Shown here: in pieces, positions 25,833 to 35,741 of the stretch | Position numbering within the stretch: the first letter of the stretch is position 1 | How the letters are laid out: each line of letters begins with the position of its first letter | Assembly (NCBI RefSeq): GCF_004151485.1 | Contig: NZ_SBFF01000005.1 | Span: 26,001 to 90,000, forward strand | DNA length: 64,000 bases | Direction of reading: 5' to 3' | From: Sphingosinicella sp. CPCC 101087 | GTDB taxonomy: Bacteria; Pseudomonadota; Alphaproteobacteria; Sphingomonadales; Sphingomonadaceae | Notes under the pieces: model-generated | What the model saw: only the letters and a program-made list of their open reading frames with translations | Told to the model about the DNA's origin: nothing | The model's database searches: none | Translations under genes and position numbers: made by a program

Positions 25833-26723
25833 ATGAGCGAGCCCGAATCACTGGACGCCGAGCTTCTGCGTGCCTTTCCGTTGCCCTACGTGCCCGAGGA
25901 TTCGGGTAAGGAGGATCGCGGCCGGTTGCTGGTAATCGCCGGAAGCCGCGAGCTGGCGGGCGCGGCGCGCCTCTCCGGCGTGGCGGCGCTTCGCGCCGGC
26001 GCCGGCAAGCTTCAGATCGGCACCGCGCAGAGCATCGCGGCGGCTCTTGCGGTGGCCATTCCGGAAGCGCGGGTCATCGGCCATGCCGAGACCGATGACG
26101 GCTGCATTGCCGAGGAAGGGATTGCGCCGCTGGTCCGCTGGGCAAAGGCCGCGCAGGCCGTGGCCGTCGGCTGCGGAATGCAGCCGGGCCGCCCGCTCGA
26201 GCAACTGCTCGCCGCCTTGCTCGACGGCGGCGCCGGCTGCCCCCTGGTGCTGGACGCCGCCGTGCTCGACTGCCTGCCTTCGCTCTGCGCCCAGGTCTGC
26301 AGGTGGCCGAACGGCGTGATCCTGCTTCCCCACGCCGGCGAGATGGCGCGGCTGCTCGGCCGGGATCGGGGTGAGATCGAAGCGGATCCGGCCGAAGCGG
26401 CGCGCGAGGCGGCGCGGCGGTTCAACGCGCATGCGCTGGTCAAGGGCGGCGCCAGCTTCATCGCCGCGCCGGGCGGCCGAACCTTCCGCCTGGAGGGCGG
26501 CGGCGTCGGTCTTGCCACCTCGGGCAGCGGCGACGTGCTGGCGGGGATCGTCGGAGGGCTTTGCGCCCGCGGAGCCGATCCGCTCACCGCCTTGCTGTGG
26601 GGGACGTGGCTGCACGCGCAGGCGGGGCGGCGGCTGACCAAGCGGGTCGGCCGAATTGGATTCCTCGCCCGTGAACTGCCCGACGAGATCCCGGCGCTGT
26701 TGCCCGCCAATCGGGAAGCTTGA
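25833..26723 (+). CDS. nnrD: ADP/ATP-dependent NAD(P)H-hydrate dehydratase
   Basis: A 296-residue ribokinase-like enzyme of the YjeF C-terminal family. It has GRLLVIAGSRELAGAARLSG near the N-terminus, VILLPHAGEMARLLG and the catalytic/phosphate loop TSGSGDVLAGIVGGLCARG near residues 230-248. It repairs damaged (hydrated) NADH and NADPH. The epimerase half (NnrE) usually fused to it is missing here and must be elsewhere or absent. The ATG at 25833 gives the normal N-terminus. Converges with pyk, 27 bases away. Confidence 0.88.
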   Translation: MSEPESLDAELLRAFPLPYVPEDSGKEDRGRLLVIAGSRELAGAARLSGVAALRAGAGKLQIGTAQSIAAALAVAIPEARVIGHAETDDGCIAEEGIAPLVRWAKAAQAVAVGCGMQPGRPLEQLLAALLDGGAGCPLVLDAAVLDCLPSLCAQVCRWPNGVILLPHAGEMARLLGRDRGEIEADPAEAAREAARRFNAHALVKGGASFIAAPGGRTFRLEGGGVGLATSGSGDVLAGIVGGLCARGADPLTALLWGTWLHAQAGRRLTKRVGRIGFLARELPDEIPALLPANREA

Positions 26724-26750
26724 TCCCGACCCGACCGCGGCCGCGAACTC

Positions 26751-28229
26751 TCAGCTTCCCCGGTGCCGCTCCAACTCGTCGCCGAGCAGCCGGGCGACAT
26801 GGATGACGTTGGTCGATCCGGGAGTGCCGAAGGGAACGCCCGCTGTGACGATGATCCGGCCGCCCCCTTTTGCCAGACCGTGGCGAAGCGCCATCCGCTT
26901 CGACTTGCCGACCATCTCCTCGAAGCTGGAGACATCGCGGGTGCGCACCGCGTGGGCACCCCAGAGCAAGCCGAGGCGACGCGCCGTCTTGATCTGCGGC
27001 GTCAGCACCAGCAACGGCACGGTAGGCCGTTCCCGCGCCACGCGCCGCGCCGTCGACCCGGAGCTGGTCAAGCAGACGATCGCCGAGGCTCCGACGGTTC
27101 GGACCATTTCGCCGGCGGCACGCGCGATCGCGTCGTTCGTCGTCGCGTCGGGTAGCGTCTCGGTGAAGTGGACCCGGGCATAATGGGTCGGATCCGCCTC
27201 GGCGCTGGTGGCGATCCGGTTCATTATCGCGACCGCTTCGAGCGGGAACTTGCCCGACGCGCTCTCGGCCGACAGCATGATAGCGTCGGCGCCGTCATAG
27301 ACGGCCGTGGCGACGTCCGACACTTCCGCGCGCGTCGGCGAGGGCGAGCCGATCATCGATTCAAGCATCTGTGTGGCGACGACCACCGGCCGGCCGAGCC
27401 GCCGGGCCGCCTCGACGATCCGCTTCTGAAGCGGCGGCACTTCCTCCGGCGGCAGCTCGACGCCAAGGTCGCCGCGCGCCACCATGACGGCGTCGGCGAG
27501 CTCCAATATCCCTTCCAGCCGCTCGATTGCCGCCGGCTTCTCGATCTTGGCGAGCAGCGCCGCCTTGCCGCCGATCAGCCGCCGCGCCTCGGCGACGTCT
27601 TCCGGCCGCTGCACGAAGGACAAAGCGATCCAATCGACATTGTGCTCGAGCGCGAAGGAGAGATCCAACCGATCCTTTTCGGTCAAGGCGGCGAGCGGCA
27701 GCAGCACGTCGGGCAGGTTGAGGCCCTTATTGTTGGAGATCGTGCCGCCGACCTCCACCTTGGTCACGATCCGGTCGCGGTCCGCTTCGACGATGCGGAA
27801 GACGAGCTTGCCGTCGTCGACGAGCAGCCGCGCGCCGGGCTCGACCGCCTCGAAAATCTCGCGGTGGGGGAGGTTCGCCCGCTCCGAGTCACCGAGCTCG
27901 CCGCTGCGGTCGAAGCAGAATGTCTGTCCCCTGCGGAGCTCGGCACGGTCTTCTTTGAATCGGCCTACCCTGAGCTTCGGCCCCTGCAGGTCGGCGAGGA
28001 TCGTCGTCGGCCGATCCAGCTCGGCCTCCAGGCCGCGGATCGCGGCGATCAATTTCGCATGGTCGGCATGGCTGCCGTGACTCATGTTGATCCGGAAGGC
28101 GTCGGCGCCGGCCTCGGCCAACTGGCGGATCATCTTCGGATCGCTGCTCGCCGGGCCCAGGGTGGCGAGGATCCGGACCTTGCGGGTGCGCGGGACGAAC
28201 CGGCTCGGCGAAGCCTCTCTCGCCGGCAT
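26751..28229 (-). CDS. pyk: Pyruvate kinase
   Basis: A 492-residue enzyme of normal length. The N-terminal RILATLGPAS and FRINMSHGS, the Mg/phosphoenolpyruvate site LLAKIEKPAAIERL and MVARGDLGVELPPEEVPPLQ, and PVVVATQMLESMI are diagnostic. It converts phosphoenolpyruvate and ADP to pyruvate and ATP. Monocistronic by appearance, with a 252-base divergent spacer to gapR. Confidence 0.96.
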   Translation of the reverse strand: MPAREASPSRFVPRTRKVRILATLGPASSDPKMIRQLAEAGADAFRINMSHGSHADHAKLIAAIRGLEAELDRPTTILADLQGPKLRVGRFKEDRAELRRGQTFCFDRSGELGDSERANLPHREIFEAVEPGARLLVDDGKLVFRIVEADRDRIVTKVEVGGTISNNKGLNLPDVLLPLAALTEKDRLDLSFALEHNVDWIALSFVQRPEDVAEARRLIGGKAALLAKIEKPAAIERLEGILELADAVMVARGDLGVELPPEEVPPLQKRIVEAARRLGRPVVVATQMLESMIGSPSPTRAEVSDVATAVYDGADAIMLSAESASGKFPLEAVAIMNRIATSAEADPTHYARVHFTETLPDATTNDAIARAAGEMVRTVGASAIVCLTSSGSTARRVARERPTVPLLVLTPQIKTARRLGLLWGAHAVRTRDVSSFEEMVGKSKRMALRHGLAKGGGRIIVTAGVPFGTPGSTNVIHVARLLGDELERHRGS

Positions 28230-28481
28230 TCTAAAGTCCGATCCTTCGGGGGAGTGGCGGCAACCGATCGGCTGCGTCGTCAGGGTCCCCGCCCAACCCG
28301 CGCTTCCTGTCGGCCATTGTCTGCCAATCCGTCACGACCGCCTCCAGTCTCGCCTTCGCGCCCCTGGCGCCCATAACCACTCATCTCGGCAGCGCAACCC
28401 GCTTGAGTCGCCTGCCGCCTACGGCAGTCGACCCTTGCCGGTCAGGGGTCTGGACCCTAGAGCGTCGCCTCAACCCCAAAC

Positions 28482-28736
28482 ATGGAGCGTGAATTGGCGG
28501 AAGGAAATGTCGCGGCCGACGAATTGAGGCTGCTGATCGAGCGGATCGAAAGGCTCGAGGAGGAGAAGAAGGCCATCGGCGACGATGTCCGCGACGTCTA
28601 TGCGGAAGCCAAGGCTCGCGGCTACGACCCCAAGACGATGCGCGCGGTCGTGCGGCTTCGGAAGATGGAGAGCAATGCCCGGCAGGAAGCGGAGGCGTTG
28701 CTCGAAACCTACAAGGCGGCCCTGGGCCTCGCCTGA
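28482..28736 (+). CDS. gapR: GapR-type nucleoid-associated protein (DUF2312)
   Basis: An 84-residue protein. Two helices form a coiled coil (RLLIERIERLEEEKKAIGDDV) and continue with the signature VYAEAKARGYDPKTMRAVVRLRKM of the DUF2312/GapR family. In Caulobacter GapR binds overtwisted DNA ahead of replication forks and transcription units and guides gyrase and topoisomerase IV. It is typical of Alphaproteobacteria. Same strand and 18 bases upstream of yebC, and close to ruvC and ruvA, so a DNA-maintenance operon is likely. Confidence 0.9.
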   Translation: MERELAEGNVAADELRLLIERIERLEEEKKAIGDDVRDVYAEAKARGYDPKTMRAVVRLRKMESNARQEAEALLETYKAALGLA

Positions 28737-28754
28737 GCGGAAGGAGCGGCGGCC

Positions 28755-29498
28755 ATGGCGGGCCACAGCAAGTTCAAGAACATCATGCACCGCAAGGGCG
28801 CGCAGGACAAGAAGCGCTCGGCGATGTTCTCCAAGCTGTCGCGCGAGATCACCGTCGCGGCAAAGATGGGCGCACCCGATCCGGACATGAATCCGCGGCT
28901 TCGCGCCGCGGTCAACGCCGCCCGGGCCCAATCGATGCCCAAGGACAATATCCAGCGGGCGATCGACAAAGCGAGCGGCGGCGAAGCCGAGGACTATGAG
29001 GAGATCCGCTACGAGGGCTTCGGCCCGGGCGGCGTGTCCCTGGTCGTCGAGGCGCTGACCGACAACCGCAATCGGACCGCGACGAACGTACGCACCATCT
29101 TCTCGAAGAATGGCGGCAATCTCGGCGCCTCGGGTTCGGTGACCCACGGCTTCGAGCGGCTGGGCCTGGTCAGCTATCCGGCTTCCGTCGGCTCGGCCGA
29201 TGCCGTGCTCGAGGCGGCCATCGAGGCCGGGGCCGAGGACGTGCAGTCCGGCGAGGAGGTCCACGAGATCTGGACGGCCCAGGACAGCCTCCACGAGGTC
29301 GCCCGTGCACTGGAAGCGACTCTGGGGGAACCTGAGAGCGTCGGCCTTGCCTGGCGGCCCCAGACCTCCGTCGAAGTCTCCGGCGACGATGCCGAACAGC
29401 TCATCAAGCTGGTCGAGACGCTCGAGGATGATGATGATATCCAGACCGTCTGGGGCAATTACGAAATGTCCGAAGAGGTGATGGAGAGGTTGGCTTAG
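28755..29498 (+). CDS. yebC: YebC/PmpR family regulator (TACO1-like)
   Basis: A 247-residue protein starting [20 protein letters not shown] with [13 protein letters not shown] and [16 protein letters not shown], the hallmark N-terminus of YebC. Members act as transcriptional regulators or help ribosomes pass polyproline stretches. It sits between gapR and ruvC, the usual bacterial neighbourhood (yebC-ruvC-ruvA-ruvB). Normal length. Confidence 0.95.
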   Translation: MAGHSKFKNIMHRKGAQDKKRSAMFSKLSREITVAAKMGAPDPDMNPRLRAAVNAARAQSMPKDNIQRAIDKASGGEAEDYEEIRYEGFGPGGVSLVVEALTDNRNRTATNVRTIFSKNGGNLGASGSVTHGFERLGLVSYPASVGSADAVLEAAIEAGAEDVQSGEEVHEIWTAQDSLHEVARALEATLGEPESVGLAWRPQTSVEVSGDDAEQLIKLVETLEDDDDIQTVWGNYEMSEEVMERLA

Positions 29499-29511
29499 GC
29501 AAGGTGGGGGC

Positions 29512-30006
29512 ATGCTGATCATCGGTCTCGATCCTGGCCTCGGCTGCACCGGCTGGGGCGTGATCGCGGCCGAGGGCAATCGGCTGAGCCATGTCGCGAA
29601 CGGCCAGGTTCGAACCGATCCCAAATCGGCCCTTGCGATTCGGCTGGTCCGCCTCGAGGCGGCGCTGGGCGAGGTGATCGATCGGCATCGACCCGCAGCG
29701 GCCGCGGTCGAGGAGGTATTCCTCAACGACAATCCGCAATCGACGTTGAAGCTCGGACAGGCGCGAGGCGTCGTCCTGCTCGCCGCCGCACAGCGGGGAA
29801 TCGAGGTGGGCGAATATGCGCCGCGGCTGGTCAAGAAGGCGGTGGTCGGCTTCGGCGGCGCCGAGAAGGCGCAGATCCACGCCATGATCCAGCGCCTGCT
29901 GCCCGGCGTGAAGATCGCCGGCGCCGATGCGGCCGACGCGCTCGCCGTAGCCGTCACCCACGCCCATCATCTTGCCAGCCGCCGCGCACTCGGGAACGCC
30001 GCATGA
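29512..30006 (+). CDS. ruvC: Holliday junction resolvase RuvC
   Basis: A 164-residue endonuclease with the RNase-H-like active site: Asp in [14 protein letters not shown], Glu in [11 protein letters not shown] and the C-terminal acidic pair in [16 protein letters not shown]. It cuts Holliday junctions made by RuvAB branch migration. The start follows yebC by 13 bases; its end overlaps ruvA by four bases (ATGA). Confidence 0.95.
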   Translation: MLIIGLDPGLGCTGWGVIAAEGNRLSHVANGQVRTDPKSALAIRLVRLEAALGEVIDRHRPAAAAVEEVFLNDNPQSTLKLGQARGVVLLAAAQRGIEVGEYAPRLVKKAVVGFGGAEKAQIHAMIQRLLPGVKIAGADAADALAVAVTHAHHLASRRALGNAA

Positions 30007-30599
30007 TCGCCAAGCTGAGGGGCCTGCTCGACGGCTTCGGCGCAGACTTTGCGGTGATCGACGTGGCCGGTGTGGGCTATCTCGTCTCCGCGTCCAGCCG
30101 GACCCTGTCGAACATGGGCGCCCTCGGCGACGAAGTCGTGCTGCACACCGAGATGCTGGTCTCCGAGGATTCCATCCGGCTGGTGGGCTTTGCCTCGGCG
30201 TCGGAACGCGACTGGTTCCGCCTGCTGATTTCGGTGCAGGGCGTCGGCGCTCGGGTGGCCCTCGCCATACTGTCTGCGCTGACCGAGGACGAGCTGCACC
30301 GGGCGGTCGCGAGCGGGGACAGCCGGATGATCAGCCGGGCGCAGGGGGTCGGCCCCAAGCTCGCCCAACGCATCGTCAACGAGCTCAAGGACAAAGCGGG
30401 CGGAGTTGCGCTAGGACCTGCCGGTGGCGCGGCGGCGCCGTCCGGCGGACATTCGCAGGATGCCGTCTCCGCCCTGGTCAATCTCGGTTTCCGCCCGGCC
30501 GACGCCTTGTCGGCGGTAGCGAAAGCAGAGGCCGAACTGGGCCCCGATACCGGCCTCGACGCGCTCGTTCGTGGCGCGCTCAAGAAAGCGGCCCGCTAA
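30003..30599 (+). CDS. ruvA: Holliday junction branch-migration protein RuvA
   Basis: A 198-residue protein with the N-terminal OB fold ([20 protein letters not shown]), two helix-hairpin-helix motifs ([15 protein letters not shown] and [20 protein letters not shown]) and a C-terminal RuvB-binding domain ([21 protein letters not shown]). It binds the junction and loads RuvB. Translation is coupled to ruvC. The expected next gene, ruvB, is displaced by an opposite-strand gene. Confidence 0.95.
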   Translation: MIAKLRGLLDGFGADFAVIDVAGVGYLVSASSRTLSNMGALGDEVVLHTEMLVSEDSIRLVGFASASERDWFRLLISVQGVGARVALAILSALTEDELHRAVASGDSRMISRAQGVGPKLAQRIVNELKDKAGGVALGPAGGAAAPSGGHSQDAVSALVNLGFRPADALSAVAKAEAELGPDTGLDALVRGALKKAAR

Positions 30600-30625
30600 G
30601 GTCGTTCCAAGCTGCTCGAATCGAG

Positions 30626-31759
30626 TCAAGCGCCCCACACCTCTTCGAACAGGCGCACGAAATTGTTGCCGAGCACCTTCTCGACCCGGGTCGTGCTCCA
30701 GCCGCGGCGCCTCAGGTCCGCGGCGATGCGATCGTAGCGATGCTCGTCATTATACCCCTCCACCAGATTGAGCACGTCGGCGGCTTCGCCCGGCGCGGCG
30801 ATTCCGCGGCGAGCGCGATCCTCGTAAAATTCCCGCTGCTGCGCGCGCGTCTCGTCGTTGACGACGTAGCCGGTGAACGGGTTGTCGGTGCCGATGCCGA
30901 CATGATCCTCGCCGCACACGTTCACCGCATGGTCCAGGTGGCGGAGCAGATCCTCGGTGCCGGGCTGACCCTGCGCGCGGAGGAACGGCATCAGGTAGAT
31001 CCCGAACACGCCGCCTTTGTCCGCCAGGGCGCGCATCTCGGCGTCGTGCATGTTGCGCGGCAGGTCGGCGAGCGCCCGGCAGCCGCTATGGGTGATCGCC
31101 GGCGGCGCGGCGCTGGCGGCAATTCCCTCCGCCACGGTGCGCTGGCCGGAATGGCTGAGGTCGAGCAGGACCTTGGCGCGATTGATCCGCGCGATCAGCT
31201 CCCGCCCGAAATCGGAAAGGCCGGCATTGGCACGCTCCAGGCAGCCGTCGCCGGCGAGATTGCGCTTGTTGTAGGTGAGCTGCATCACCCTGACGCCCAG
31301 CGTCGCGAACGTGTCGACCCTGTCGGCATTCGTCTCGAACGGGGTCGTGTCCTGGAAATTGTAGATGATGCCGAGCCTGCCCGCCTCGCGTGCCGCGCGG
31401 ATGTCGGCGGCGCTCTCGATCTTGGCGAGGAGCGAGGCATGCTCGCCGATCTGCCGGTCCCACCAGGCGACGCCCTCGACCGCCTCGCGATAGCGGTCGG
31501 GGCCGTTGCCGACGGGCGCGATCGTGCCGCTGATGATGTCGATCCGGCGCTGGCGGATGGCTCGGATCAGCCGCTCGCTCGGTACGTAGCGGCCCTCCTC
31601 CGGCTGGTCGAAGCCGTCGAGCGCCCCCTGAGCGTCGACATAGAAGGACCTCGCGCCGCGCGGCCGCGGCGGAGGCACGTCCTGGGCAGCGGCCCGCATC
31701 GGCCATGCGAGTGCGGCGCTGACGGCGCCCGCTGACAGAAGGAACTCCCGGCGATCCAT
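30626..31759 (-). CDS. M19 membrane-dipeptidase-like protein, Tat signal, altered metal site
   Basis: A 377-residue TIM-barrel protein of the renal-dipeptidase family with a Tat-type signal (MDRREFLLSAG...AAAQ). Conserved M19 pieces are present: YNFQDTTPF, MQLTYNKRN, LLDLSHSGQ, AITHSG and GIGTDNPF. The N-terminal HxD zinc motif (usually DGHND) is not visible; the corresponding region reads YVDAQGALDGF. It may bind one metal only or have a changed substrate. It interrupts the ruvCA-ruvB order on the opposite strand and diverges from ruvB. Confidence 0.82.
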   Translation of the reverse strand: MDRREFLLSAGAVSAALAWPMRAAAQDVPPPRPRGARSFYVDAQGALDGFDQPEEGRYVPSERLIRAIRQRRIDIISGTIAPVGNGPDRYREAVEGVAWWDRQIGEHASLLAKIESAADIRAAREAGRLGIIYNFQDTTPFETNADRVDTFATLGVRVMQLTYNKRNLAGDGCLERANAGLSDFGRELIARINRAKVLLDLSHSGQRTVAEGIAASAAPPAITHSGCRALADLPRNMHDAEMRALADKGGVFGIYLMPFLRAQGQPGTEDLLRHLDHAVNVCGEDHVGIGTDNPFTGYVVNDETRAQQREFYEDRARRGIAAPGEAADVLNLVEGYNDEHRYDRIAADLRRRGWSTTRVEKVLGNNFVRLFEEVWGA

Positions 31760-31865
31760 GGCTGACCTCCCGCTATCGGCGCAGCCTATGGAAGAATCGG
31801 TCCGCCCTCAAGCGCTTCGGAAAGCGGTTCGACAGGCGGGATGCTTGCGCTAAAGCCGAACCCTG

Positions 31866-32885
31866 ATGGATCAGGATCGGATCATCGCGGGCGACCGGAA
31901 GCCCGAGGATCTGGACGCCGCGCTGCGTCCGAAGACTCTCGACGAGTTCGTTGGCCAGAAATCGGCGCGCGAAAATCTGCGCGTGTTCATCGAGGCGGCG
32001 AAGGGCCGCGGGGATCCGCTGGACCATGTGCTCTTCTTCGGCCCGCCGGGCCTCGGCAAAACGACGCTGGCGCAGATCATTGCCCGCGAACTCGGCGTGG
32101 GCTTTCGCGCCACATCAGGACCGGTCATCGCCAAATCCGGCGACCTGGCCGCGATCCTCACCAATCTCGAGGATGGCGACGTCCTGTTCATCGACGAGAT
32201 TCACCGGCTCAATCCGGCGGTCGAGGAGATCCTTTATCCGGCCATGGAGGACCGGGTCCTCGACCTGATGATCGGCGAAGGACCGTCGGCGCGCTCGGTG
32301 CGGATCGACCTTCCGAAATTCACCCTCGTCGGCGCGACCACCCGGCAGGGGCTGATTTCGACGCCGCTGCGCGATCGTTTCGGGATCCCCGTCCGCCTCA
32401 CCTTCTATTCGGTCGAGGAGCTCGAGCAGGTGGTGCGCCGCGCGGCGCGGCTGCTCGGTCTCGCGCTGACCGACGAGGGCGCGCGCGAGGTGGCACGGCG
32501 CTCGCGCGGGACTCCGCGCATCGCGGGACGGCTGCTGCGTCGCGTCCGCGACTTCGCCCAGGCGGCGGGCGAGGCCGAGGTGAGCGCGAAGGCTGCGGAC
32601 AGCGCGCTCACCCGCATGGAGGTAGACCATCTCGGCCTCGACGCGATGGACCGCCGATATCTGCACATGATCGCCGACATCTATCGTGGGGGGCCGGTCG
32701 GGGTGGAGACGCTCGCCGCCGGCCTGAGCGAGCCGCGCGACACGATCGAGGAGGTGATCGAGCCCTATCTGATCCAGCTCGGCCTGATCGCCCGAACCGC
32801 GCGCGGGCGCTGCCTCAACGGTCCCGGCTGGACCCATCTCGGCCTGCCCCAGCCCGCGGACCAGGCCGGTTTGTTCGATACCTGA
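31866..32885 (+). CDS. ruvB: Holliday junction branch-migration helicase RuvB
   Basis: A 339-residue AAA+ motor. Walker A is [14 protein letters not shown], Walker [17 protein letters not shown], sensor GATTRQGLI, arginine finger region TPLRDRFGI, and a C-terminal winged helix ([22 protein letters not shown]) is present. It forms hexameric rings that drive branch migration. It lacks a Shine-Dalgarno sequence of note and has its own 106-base divergent upstream region because ruvA is not directly upstream. Confidence 0.96.
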   Translation: MDQDRIIAGDRKPEDLDAALRPKTLDEFVGQKSARENLRVFIEAAKGRGDPLDHVLFFGPPGLGKTTLAQIIARELGVGFRATSGPVIAKSGDLAAILTNLEDGDVLFIDEIHRLNPAVEEILYPAMEDRVLDLMIGEGPSARSVRIDLPKFTLVGATTRQGLISTPLRDRFGIPVRLTFYSVEELEQVVRRAARLLGLALTDEGAREVARRSRGTPRIAGRLLRRVRDFAQAAGEAEVSAKAADSALTRMEVDHLGLDAMDRRYLHMIADIYRGGPVGVETLAAGLSEPRDTIEEVIEPYLIQLGLIARTARGRCLNGPGWTHLGLPQPADQAGLFDT

Positions 32886-32898
32886 TGAGGGAAGCAAG

Positions 32899-34047
32899 AT
32901 GAGGAGAATGATGATCGCGCTGGCCGCCGCGGCCGCCTGGGCGCCGGCGACGGCGCAGGCGGCCGAGGCTGCACCGGCGATCGATTATGCCGAGGAGACG
33001 AGTTGGCTCTGCCTTCCCGGCCGGCAGGACGCCTGCGGCCGGCCTTTGCCGACCACCGCGTTGACCCCGAACGGCTATGGTTCGAACGGCGCGGTGCGGC
33101 CGGCCGAGAATTCGCCCGCGGACTGTTTCTACGTTTATCCCACCGTGTCGCGCGACCCCGGCCTCAACAGCGACATGAATGCCGGGCCGGAAGAGCATGG
33201 CGCCGCCTTGGTCCAGCTCGGCCGGTTTGCCGGCGTGTGCCGGACCTTCGCTCCGCTTTACCGGTCGGCGACGCTCGCGGCGATTCCACGCGCAATGGCG
33301 GGCGAGGACATGACCGCGGTCTTCAACCTCGCTTATGCAGACGTGCGCGCCGCCTGGCGGCACTATCTGGAGCATCGCAATCAAGGGCGGCCGTTCGTGC
33401 TGATCGGCCACAGCCAGGGGACGATCCACCTCACCCGGCTGCTCGCCGAGGAGATCGAGGAGAGCGAAGCGGCCGGCCGGATGCTCTCGGCGATGCTGAT
33501 CGGCTACAATGTCGAGGTGCCGCAGGGCCGGACCGTCGGGGGGAGCTTTCGCCGCACGCCGCTCTGCACCGAGCCCGGCCAAACCGGCTGCGTCGTCACT
33601 TACGTCTCGTTCCGGGCCGACGCCCCGCCGCCGCCGGCTTCGGACTTCGGCCGCACGCCGCGGCCCGGCTTCACCGTGGCCTGCACGAACCCTGCCGCGC
33701 TCGGTGGCGGCCCGGCCCCGCTCGATTCCTACTGGTTCACGGCGGAGCCGCCGGCACCGGGCGCGCCGACGGTCGACTGGTCGTCGTTGGGCCCGCCGCC
33801 GACGCCTTTCCTGCGCACCGAAGGCCTCGCTTCGGCCCAGTGCGTGAATGAGGGGCAGGTGGGCTATCTCGCCGTTTCCGTGAACGCCAATCCGGGCGAT
33901 GCCCGTACCGATCGGATTCCGGGTGACGTGTATTTCCAGGGAAGGCCGCTTCCCGGCTGGGGGCTTCACCTGGCCGACGTCAGCCTGACCCAAGGGGACC
34001 TGATGCGCCTGATCGAGGCGCAAGCGCAGGCCTACGACCGCCGTTGA
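32899..34047 (+). CDS. DUF3089 alpha/beta-hydrolase-like secreted protein
   Basis: A 382-residue protein with an N-terminal signal peptide (to about residue 21) and the DUF3089 domain: WLCLPGRQDACG, DCFYVYPTVS, FAPLYRS, FNLAYADVRAAWRHYL and the nucleophile elbow VLIGHSQGTIHL. It is likely a periplasmic serine hydrolase; no substrate is known for the family. ATG with GAGGGAAG upstream, 13 bases after ruvB, so co-transcription with ruvB is possible. Confidence 0.8.
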   Translation: MRRMMIALAAAAAWAPATAQAAEAAPAIDYAEETSWLCLPGRQDACGRPLPTTALTPNGYGSNGAVRPAENSPADCFYVYPTVSRDPGLNSDMNAGPEEHGAALVQLGRFAGVCRTFAPLYRSATLAAIPRAMAGEDMTAVFNLAYADVRAAWRHYLEHRNQGRPFVLIGHSQGTIHLTRLLAEEIEESEAAGRMLSAMLIGYNVEVPQGRTVGGSFRRTPLCTEPGQTGCVVTYVSFRADAPPPPASDFGRTPRPGFTVACTNPAALGGGPAPLDSYWFTAEPPAPGAPTVDWSSLGPPPTPFLRTEGLASAQCVNEGQVGYLAVSVNANPGDARTDRIPGDVYFQGRPLPGWGLHLADVSLTQGDLMRLIEAQAQAYDRR

Positions 34048-34145
34048 ACGCGGATCCGGGGCTCTCCGACGCAGAATCGGCTCGGCTCGTCCCGACGTGG
34101 GCGGCCGAGGGTTCGCACGCGCGGCCGCATCGATAGGGAGCGCGG

Positions 34146-34604
34146 GTGGGCGTCGCAGTCGACAAGGCCTATCAGGGCGCGTGGATCGGCCGGGCCCACC
34201 ATTTCGCGCTGCGCGTCTATTTCGAGGATACCGACGTCGCCGGCATCGTCTATTATGCGAACTACCTCAAATTCATGGAACGGGCCCGTTCGGACATGCT
34301 CCGCGCGGCGGGCATCGACCAGCGCGCCGTGCTGGAGGCCGGAGACGGAGTCTATGTCGTCGCCGAGGCCCACATCAAATATCGCCGGCCCGCCCGGTTG
34401 GACGACGAACTGCTGGTGCTGAGCGAGGTTTGCGAGGTGAGAGCGGCAAGCTGCGTCATTCATCAGCGAGTCATGCGCGGAAGTGAAACGGTGGCCGATG
34501 CGACAGTAACGGCCGCCTTCCTTTCGCTGGACGGACGGCCCAGGCGCCAGCCGCGGGAATGGGTGGCGAAATTCGAGCGGCTGAAAGAGGAAGGGGTGGA
34601 GTGA
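34146..34604 (+). CDS. ybgC: Tol-Pal-associated acyl-CoA thioesterase YbgC
   Basis: A 152-residue hotdog-fold thioesterase with the YbgC signature RVYFEDTDVAGIVYYANYLKFMERAR (catalytic Asp in EDTDVAG). It hydrolyses short-chain acyl-CoA or acyl-ACP and is linked to the Tol-Pal complex and phospholipid metabolism. GTG start with AGGGAG upstream. First gene of ybgC-tolQRAB-pal; its stop overlaps the tolQ start by four bases. Confidence 0.93.
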   Translation: MGVAVDKAYQGAWIGRAHHFALRVYFEDTDVAGIVYYANYLKFMERARSDMLRAAGIDQRAVLEAGDGVYVVAEAHIKYRRPARLDDELLVLSEVCEVRAASCVIHQRVMRGSETVADATVTAAFLSLDGRPRRQPREWVAKFERLKEEGVE

Positions 34605-35287
34605 CCGAAGTTATGCCGACCGACGCGATGTCGCCGATCGCCCTGTTCATGCAGGCGGACATCGTCGTGAAAGTCGTGATGGGCGGGCTGCTGCTCGCCA
34701 GCATCTGGACCTGGGCGATCATCGTCGGCCATTGGCTGAAGATGCGCCGCGCCGCGCGGGAGAGCGAGCGGTTCGAACGCGAGTTCTGGAAGAGCGAGGA
34801 TATAGACAGCTTCTACGAGAAGAAGGGGCGTGGCGAACATCCGTCGGCCAAGGTGCTCGCCGCCGGGATCGCCGAATGGCGCCGGTCGACCGCGGGCCGC
34901 ACGATCGACAAGGACGGTACGCGCTCTCGCCTTGCCGTCGCCCTGCATTCCGCCGTCGCCGCCGAAACCGACCGGCTCGCCGCACGCCTCAACATTCTCG
35001 CCACGGTCGGCTCGGTCGCGCCGTTCGTCGGGCTGTTCGGCACCGTCTGGGGCATCATGCGCAGCTTCAGCGACATTGCGGGGCAGCAGAGCACCAGCCT
35101 GGCGGTGGTGGCGCCCGGAATCGCCGAAGCCCTGTTCGCGACGGCCCTGGGCCTGTTCGCGGCCATTCCGGCGGTGATCGCCTACAATCGCTTTAGCTTC
35201 GGCATCAATCGGCTGGAAGCGCGCCTGCAGCGCTTCGCCGATGGATTCCACGGCACGCTGAGCCGCGAGCTGGAGCTGGACAGCTAG
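34601..35287 (+). CDS. tolQ: Tol-Pal system inner-membrane protein TolQ
   Basis: A 228-residue ExbB/TolQ family protein with three transmembrane helices: one N-terminal (about 18-40) and two after the cytoplasmic loop (about 130-150 and 168-190). The signature AAETDRLAARLNILATVGSVAPFVGLFGTVWGIM is clear. With TolR it forms the proton channel that energises TolA during cell constriction. The GTG at 34601 overlaps the ybgC stop (GTGA); an ATG four codons later is an alternative. Confidence 0.93.
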   Translation: MTEVMPTDAMSPIALFMQADIVVKVVMGGLLLASIWTWAIIVGHWLKMRRAARESERFEREFWKSEDIDSFYEKKGRGEHPSAKVLAAGIAEWRRSTAGRTIDKDGTRSRLAVALHSAVAAETDRLAARLNILATVGSVAPFVGLFGTVWGIMRSFSDIAGQQSTSLAVVAPGIAEALFATALGLFAAIPAVIAYNRFSFGINRLEARLQRFADGFHGTLSRELELDS

Positions 35288-35288
35288 G

Positions 35289-35741
35289 ATGGCCATGGGC
35301 CCGATCCTCGGTCCCGGACGGCGCGGCCGCCGAGCGCCGATGGCGGAGATCAACGTCACGCCGATGGTCGACGTGATGCTGGTGCTGCTCATCATCTTCA
35401 TGGTGACCGCGCCCTTGCTCGCCACCGGAGTCCAGGTCGATCTGCCGGACAGCAAGGCGGCGGCGCTCGAGCAGGAGCGCGAGCCGGTGTCGGTCACGAT
35501 CGAATCGAACGGTGCCGTCTTCGTGGACGATGCGCCGGTGCCCGACAGCGTGCTCGGCGAGCGCCTCCGGCAGATCGCCGCGGGCTCGCGGGAGGAAGGC
35601 GGCCCGCGCATCTACCTGCGCGCCGACCGCGCGCTCGATTATGGGCGCGTGATGCAGGTGATGGGCGAGATCAACCGCGCCGGCCTCAGGCGTATGGCCC
35701 TGGTCTCCGGTCCCCCGCAACAGGAAGGTGGGGCGCCCTGA
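35289..35741 (+). CDS. tolR: Tol-Pal system protein TolR (ExbD family)
   Basis: A 150-residue protein with one N-terminal transmembrane helix (MAEINVTPMVDVMLVLLIIF, with the conserved proton-path Asp) and a periplasmic domain (GVQVDLPDSKAAAL to GLRRMALVSGP). It works with TolQ to drive TolA. One base separates it from tolQ and one base of its stop is shared with tolA (TGATG). Confidence 0.94.
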   Translation: MAMGPILGPGRRGRRAPMAEINVTPMVDVMLVLLIIFMVTAPLLATGVQVDLPDSKAAALEQEREPVSVTIESNGAVFVDDAPVPDSVLGERLRQIAAGSREEGGPRIYLRADRALDYGRVMQVMGEINRAGLRRMALVSGPPQQEGGAP

